Source: Acidobacteriota bacterium (lineage in GTDB: Bacteria; Acidobacteriota; Terriglobia; Bryobacterales; Bryobacteraceae). Taken from it: a stretch of 8,673 bases of DNA. The position numbers and the translations under genes are program-made. Of this stretch, positions 7,501 through 8,673 are shown piece after piece; position 1 is the stretch's first letter, and the number at the start of each line of letters is the position of its first letter. Location of the stretch: positions 1-8,673 of the forward strand of contig CANIFK010000181.1 of assembly GCA_947466555.1 (NCBI GenBank), read 5' to 3'. The notes under the pieces are model-generated. The model ran no database searches. It was not told the DNA's origin and was given only the letters and a program-made list of their open reading frames with translations.

Positions 7501-7730
7501 ACGCCGGCGATGGTGGTGAACTGGCGTTCGAGGGGCGTGGCGACGGAAGAGGACATCGTCTGCGGATCGGCGCCCGGGAGGCTGGCGGAGACAGAGAGGG
7601 TAGGGAAGTCGACGGTCGGGAGATCGCTCACGGGCAGCGCCATATAGGCAAGAATGCCGAACATGGCGACACCGGCCATCATCAACAGCGTGGCTACTGG
7701 CCGCCGGATGAAGATCTCGGAGACGTTCAT
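4596..7730 (-). CDS. RND efflux transporter permease subunit, HAE1/AcrB family (MdtB/MdtC-like, first of pair)
   Basis: This is a second proton-antiport inner-membrane permease, also 1044 residues and clearly homologous to the following gene. Seen: TM1 at about 11-32, TM2-6 at 337-490, TM7 at 533-552 and TM8-12 at 862-1017, with the two large periplasmic domains between them. The relay set is complete: Asp405-Asp406 (GFVVDDAIVMLEN), Lys928 (GLVKKNGIMQIDFAL), Arg958 and Thr965 (ARFRPIMMTTMAALLG). Segments such as SLGSTSITIQFDLDR (85-99) and RKSNPSDSPIM (130-140) recall, from memory, E. coli MdtC more than MdtB. The ATG at 7730 overlaps the adaptor stop (ATGA); no good ribosome-binding site precedes it, so translation probably depends on coupling to the adaptor. 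The stop overlaps the next permease start the same way. The arrangement adaptor-permease-permease points to a heterotrimeric pump like MdtBC. The outer-membrane partner is not seen here. Confidence 0.97.
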   Translation of the reverse strand: MNVSEIFIRRPVATLLMMAGVAMFGILAYMALPVSDLPTVDFPTLSVSASLPGADPQTMSSSVATPLERQFTTIAGVDSMTSTSSLGSTSITIQFDLDRKIDGAAVDVQTAISAAMPLLPPGMPSPPSFRKSNPSDSPIMFMVLSSLTAPIYDVNEYADRTLGQRISMINGVAQVQIMGSQKYAVRVQVDLDKLAALKIGVNEVSAAIANWNVNTPTGTMWGDKQAFSIIANGQLPRAADYKDLIVTWRHGTPVRLTDIATVRDGTEDERTIAWTYGPETGGRAINLMVQRQPGSNVIEVNDAIKKVLPTLKAQMPPNMTLDMRSDRSKNIREAFEDVKFTLMLTLVLVILVIAFFLRRASATLIPSLALPFSLVGTFAVMWAMDYSLDNLSMMAIILCVGFVVDDAIVMLENIVRHMEKGLSPLEASLKGSKEISFTILSMTISLAAVFIPILFMGGILGRLFREFAVTICAAVLISGFVSITLTPMLCSRLLKHEDPNRRANPLSRLIEWFLRGITRWYEISLGWVLNHRPVMLGVFFVVLGATAYLYELVPKGFIPETDSDQIQGSTEMQVGTSFEAMKVLQQKIIAIVRQDPDVEGFMTSVGGSMFGSASNTGRFYIQLKPRRERTSTGQQIVARLRPKVGAVPGVRTSLSLPAAIRVGGRGSRSSYELTLQSADTAALYREASAFEKEVAKLPSILDVNSDTQMRTPRVRIEVDRDKAAVYGLNSQEIQQSLYNGYGQSWASTIYAPTNQYRVMFEVMPKFQNFTDMLSKVYLKGASGTVVPLDAVTKRIEDVGPQTIAHTGQLPSVTISFNLKPGVALSQAVDEVSELAAEKLPASITTNFTGTAKVFQDSLKNLGLLLGIAILVVYIVLGVLYESFIHPITILSGLPSAAFGALLTLLIFGMELNLYAFVGLILLIGLVKKNGIMQIDFALERQRHGLSARDAIHEGCLARFRPIMMTTMAALLGTLPIASGYGAGGEARKPLGLAVVGGLLFSQAITLYLTPVVYTYLDALVNRRRGPAAKSLPSMPAPTPLEGRG
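4606..4611 (-). promoter_or_regulatory. ribosome-binding site of the second permease
   Basis: The minus strand reads GGAAGG here, six bases before the ATG at 4599, inside the last codons of the first permease. It supports 4599 as the true start and adds an independent initiation signal to the ATGA overlap. The other two ATGA junctions lack an equally good site. Confidence 0.7.
6481..6532 (-). repeat. near-identical paralogous segment, copy in first permease
   Basis: This is the partner of 3350-3401, with one mismatch in 52 bases. It covers the Asp-Asp relay motif of TM4 in the first permease. The identity extends through synonymous positions, which is higher than in most of the rest of the two genes. 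Confidence 0.8.
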
Positions 7731-8673
7731 GACTTCGGCCGTCCGGATTCACCGCCCTTTTCGCCGCCGCCGCCTTTTTCCCCGCCGCCGCCCTCGCCGC
7801 CCTTCTTGCCGCCACCCTTCTTTCCATCACGGGGGCGGCCGTCGCGGACGACGACGCGCATGCCGGGCGCCAGGCGCATCTGGCCTTCGGTGATTACCGT
7901 TTCGCCGGCGGAAAGGCCGCTGGCGATTACCAGATCCTGCCCGCTGCGGGTGGCCGTGGTTACGGTGCGCATTTCCACGCGCCGGTCTTCTTTGACGACG
8001 AAAACGAACTGGCCGTCGGGGCCGGTCTGCACGGACTGGTTGGGGACAACGACCGCATCGGGATCGGTACCGAGGCGTGTGCGGACGCGGACGAACTGGC
8101 CGGGCCAGAGCTTACGCCCAGGGTTGGGGAAGGTGGCGCGGAGGCGGATGGTGCCGGTGGAGGCGTCGACGGTGTTGTCGTAAAAACTCAGTACGCCCAC
8201 GGCAGATTCGGCGCCTTCCTGGGAGAGTGCGTAGACCGGAATCTTGCTTTTGCCGAAACGGCTTTCCACCAGGCTCAGTTTCGATTCAGGGATGGCGTAG
8301 GAGACGAAGAGCGGATCGATCTGATTGATCTGTACGAGCTCAGTGGAGTTCGCCGAGACGATGTTGCCGACCTTGATCAACAGCGTGCCGGTACGGCCGG
8401 TGATGGGCGACTTGATCGTCGTGTACCCCATCTGGACCTTCAGGTTGTCGACGATGGCGCGCTGCGCGGCGATGTCGGCCTTCGAGCTTTCGATCGCGGC
8501 CATATCGGCAGCGACGCCTTCCTGTTGTGCACGGGCCGTGGATTCGGCCTGCTGGTTTTGCTCTTTCGAGAAGATGCCTTCTTTGGTCAACTGGGCGTAA
8601 CGGGCCGCCTGATCGCGGGAATACTGCAGCTGCGCGCGGCTGCGGGCGACGTTGGCCTGGGCTTGGCGGCTGA
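7727..8673 (-). CDS. RND efflux transporter periplasmic adaptor subunit (MdtA-like membrane fusion protein; N-terminus outside window)
   Basis: This is the periplasmic adaptor that links the inner-membrane permease to an outer-membrane channel. The frame is open from the right edge, giving about 314 residues; family members are usually 370-420, so the signal peptide and first lipoyl half are missing. Seen in order: an Ala/Gln/Arg-rich alpha-helical hairpin (SRAQLQYSRDQAARYAQ through AAIESSKADIAAQRAIVDNLKVQ), the second lipoyl half (TTIKSPITGRTGTLLIKVGNIV), a beta-barrel domain (INQIDPLFVSYAIPES; DNTVDASTGTIRLRATFPN; LWPGQFVRVR), and a membrane-proximal domain (VVVPNQSVQTGPDGQFVFVV; ASGLSAGETVITEGQMRLAPGMRV). 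The last 33 residues are a Gly/Lys/Glu low-complexity tail. A TTG at 8590 could be read as a start, but coding homology continues upstream without a stop, so it is internal. The stop overlaps the first permease start (ATGA), the usual layout of an mdtABC-type operon. Confidence 0.96.
   Translation of the reverse strand, partial: SRQAQANVARSRAQLQYSRDQAARYAQLTKEGIFSKEQNQQAESTARAQQEGVAADMAAIESSKADIAAQRAIVDNLKVQMGYTTIKSPITGRTGTLLIKVGNIVSANSTELVQINQIDPLFVSYAIPESKLSLVESRFGKSKIPVYALSQEGAESAVGVLSFYDNTVDASTGTIRLRATFPNPGRKLWPGQFVRVRTRLGTDPDAVVVPNQSVQTGPDGQFVFVVKEDRRVEMRTVTTATRSGQDLVIASGLSAGETVITEGQMRLAPGMRVVVRDGRPRDGKKGGGKKGGEGGGGEKGGGGEKGGESGRPKS
7730..7828 (-). repeat. Gly/Lys/Glu low-complexity coding repeat (adaptor C-terminal tail)
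   Basis: The final 33 codons of the adaptor encode 17 Gly, 7 Lys and 4 Glu, with repeated GGGGEK and GGGKK units. On the plus strand it reads as a run of CGCC/GCCGCC-type repeats broken by CTTTTT and CTTCTT. It lies after the membrane-proximal domain and is absent from typical short-tailed adaptors. The imperfect repeats suggest slippage-prone DNA. Confidence 0.75.

Noticed and set aside
7404..8183. Plus-strand open frame with a Pro/Phe-rich stretch (SPPFSPPPPFSPP).
   Set aside because: The Pro-rich run is the complement of the adaptor's Gly/Lys tail codons, and the frame spans two real minus-strand genes.
8588..8590. TTG as a possible start of the adaptor.
   Set aside because: The same frame continues open to the window edge with a credible helical-hairpin sequence, so this is an internal Leu codon.

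Overview
The window is a high-G+C, gene-dense bacterial segment in which every supported gene lies on the minus strand. Read in the direction of transcription (from 8673 down to 1) it holds five protein genes. They are an RND-pump periplasmic adaptor (its start lies beyond the right edge), two consecutive full-length RND inner-membrane permeases of 1044 residues each, a short-chain dehydrogenase/reductase (SDR), and the N-terminal 209 residues of a thiamine-pyrophosphate (TPP) dehydrogenase E1 alpha subunit (its end lies beyond the left edge).

The organism is Gram-negative, because a tripartite RND pump needs an outer membrane. The composition and protein style suggest a soil-type lineage such as Acidobacteriota (Solibacter/Bryobacter-like). 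That is an impression, and no marker gene here proves it.

The right three quarters (about 1465-8673) form a tightly coupled efflux operon with the layout of mdtABC. The adaptor stop and permease 1 start share an ATGA overlap, and so do the permease 1 stop and permease 2 start. Both permeases keep the complete proton-relay residue set. No outer-membrane TolC-type gene is in the window, so the exit duct is either upstream of 8673 or supplied from elsewhere.

The left part (1-1439) is a separate metabolic pair, SDR then E1 alpha, again joined by an ATGA overlap. It is separated from the pump genes by the only real gap in the window, about 25-40 bases. That gap and the permease 2 stop codon are occupied by a 21-base near-perfect palindrome.

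The most notable points are these. The SDR has the catalytic YxxxK motif changed to YxxxM while the rest of the active site looks intact. The palindrome marks the boundary between two otherwise translationally coupled blocks. The adaptor carries a Gly/Lys/Glu low-complexity C-terminal tail. The two permeases share stretches of near-identical DNA, suggesting recombination or strong constraint. I saw no RNA genes, CRISPR arrays, insertion sequences or convincing promoters. Apart from the short gap at 1440-1464 there is no non-coding stretch.
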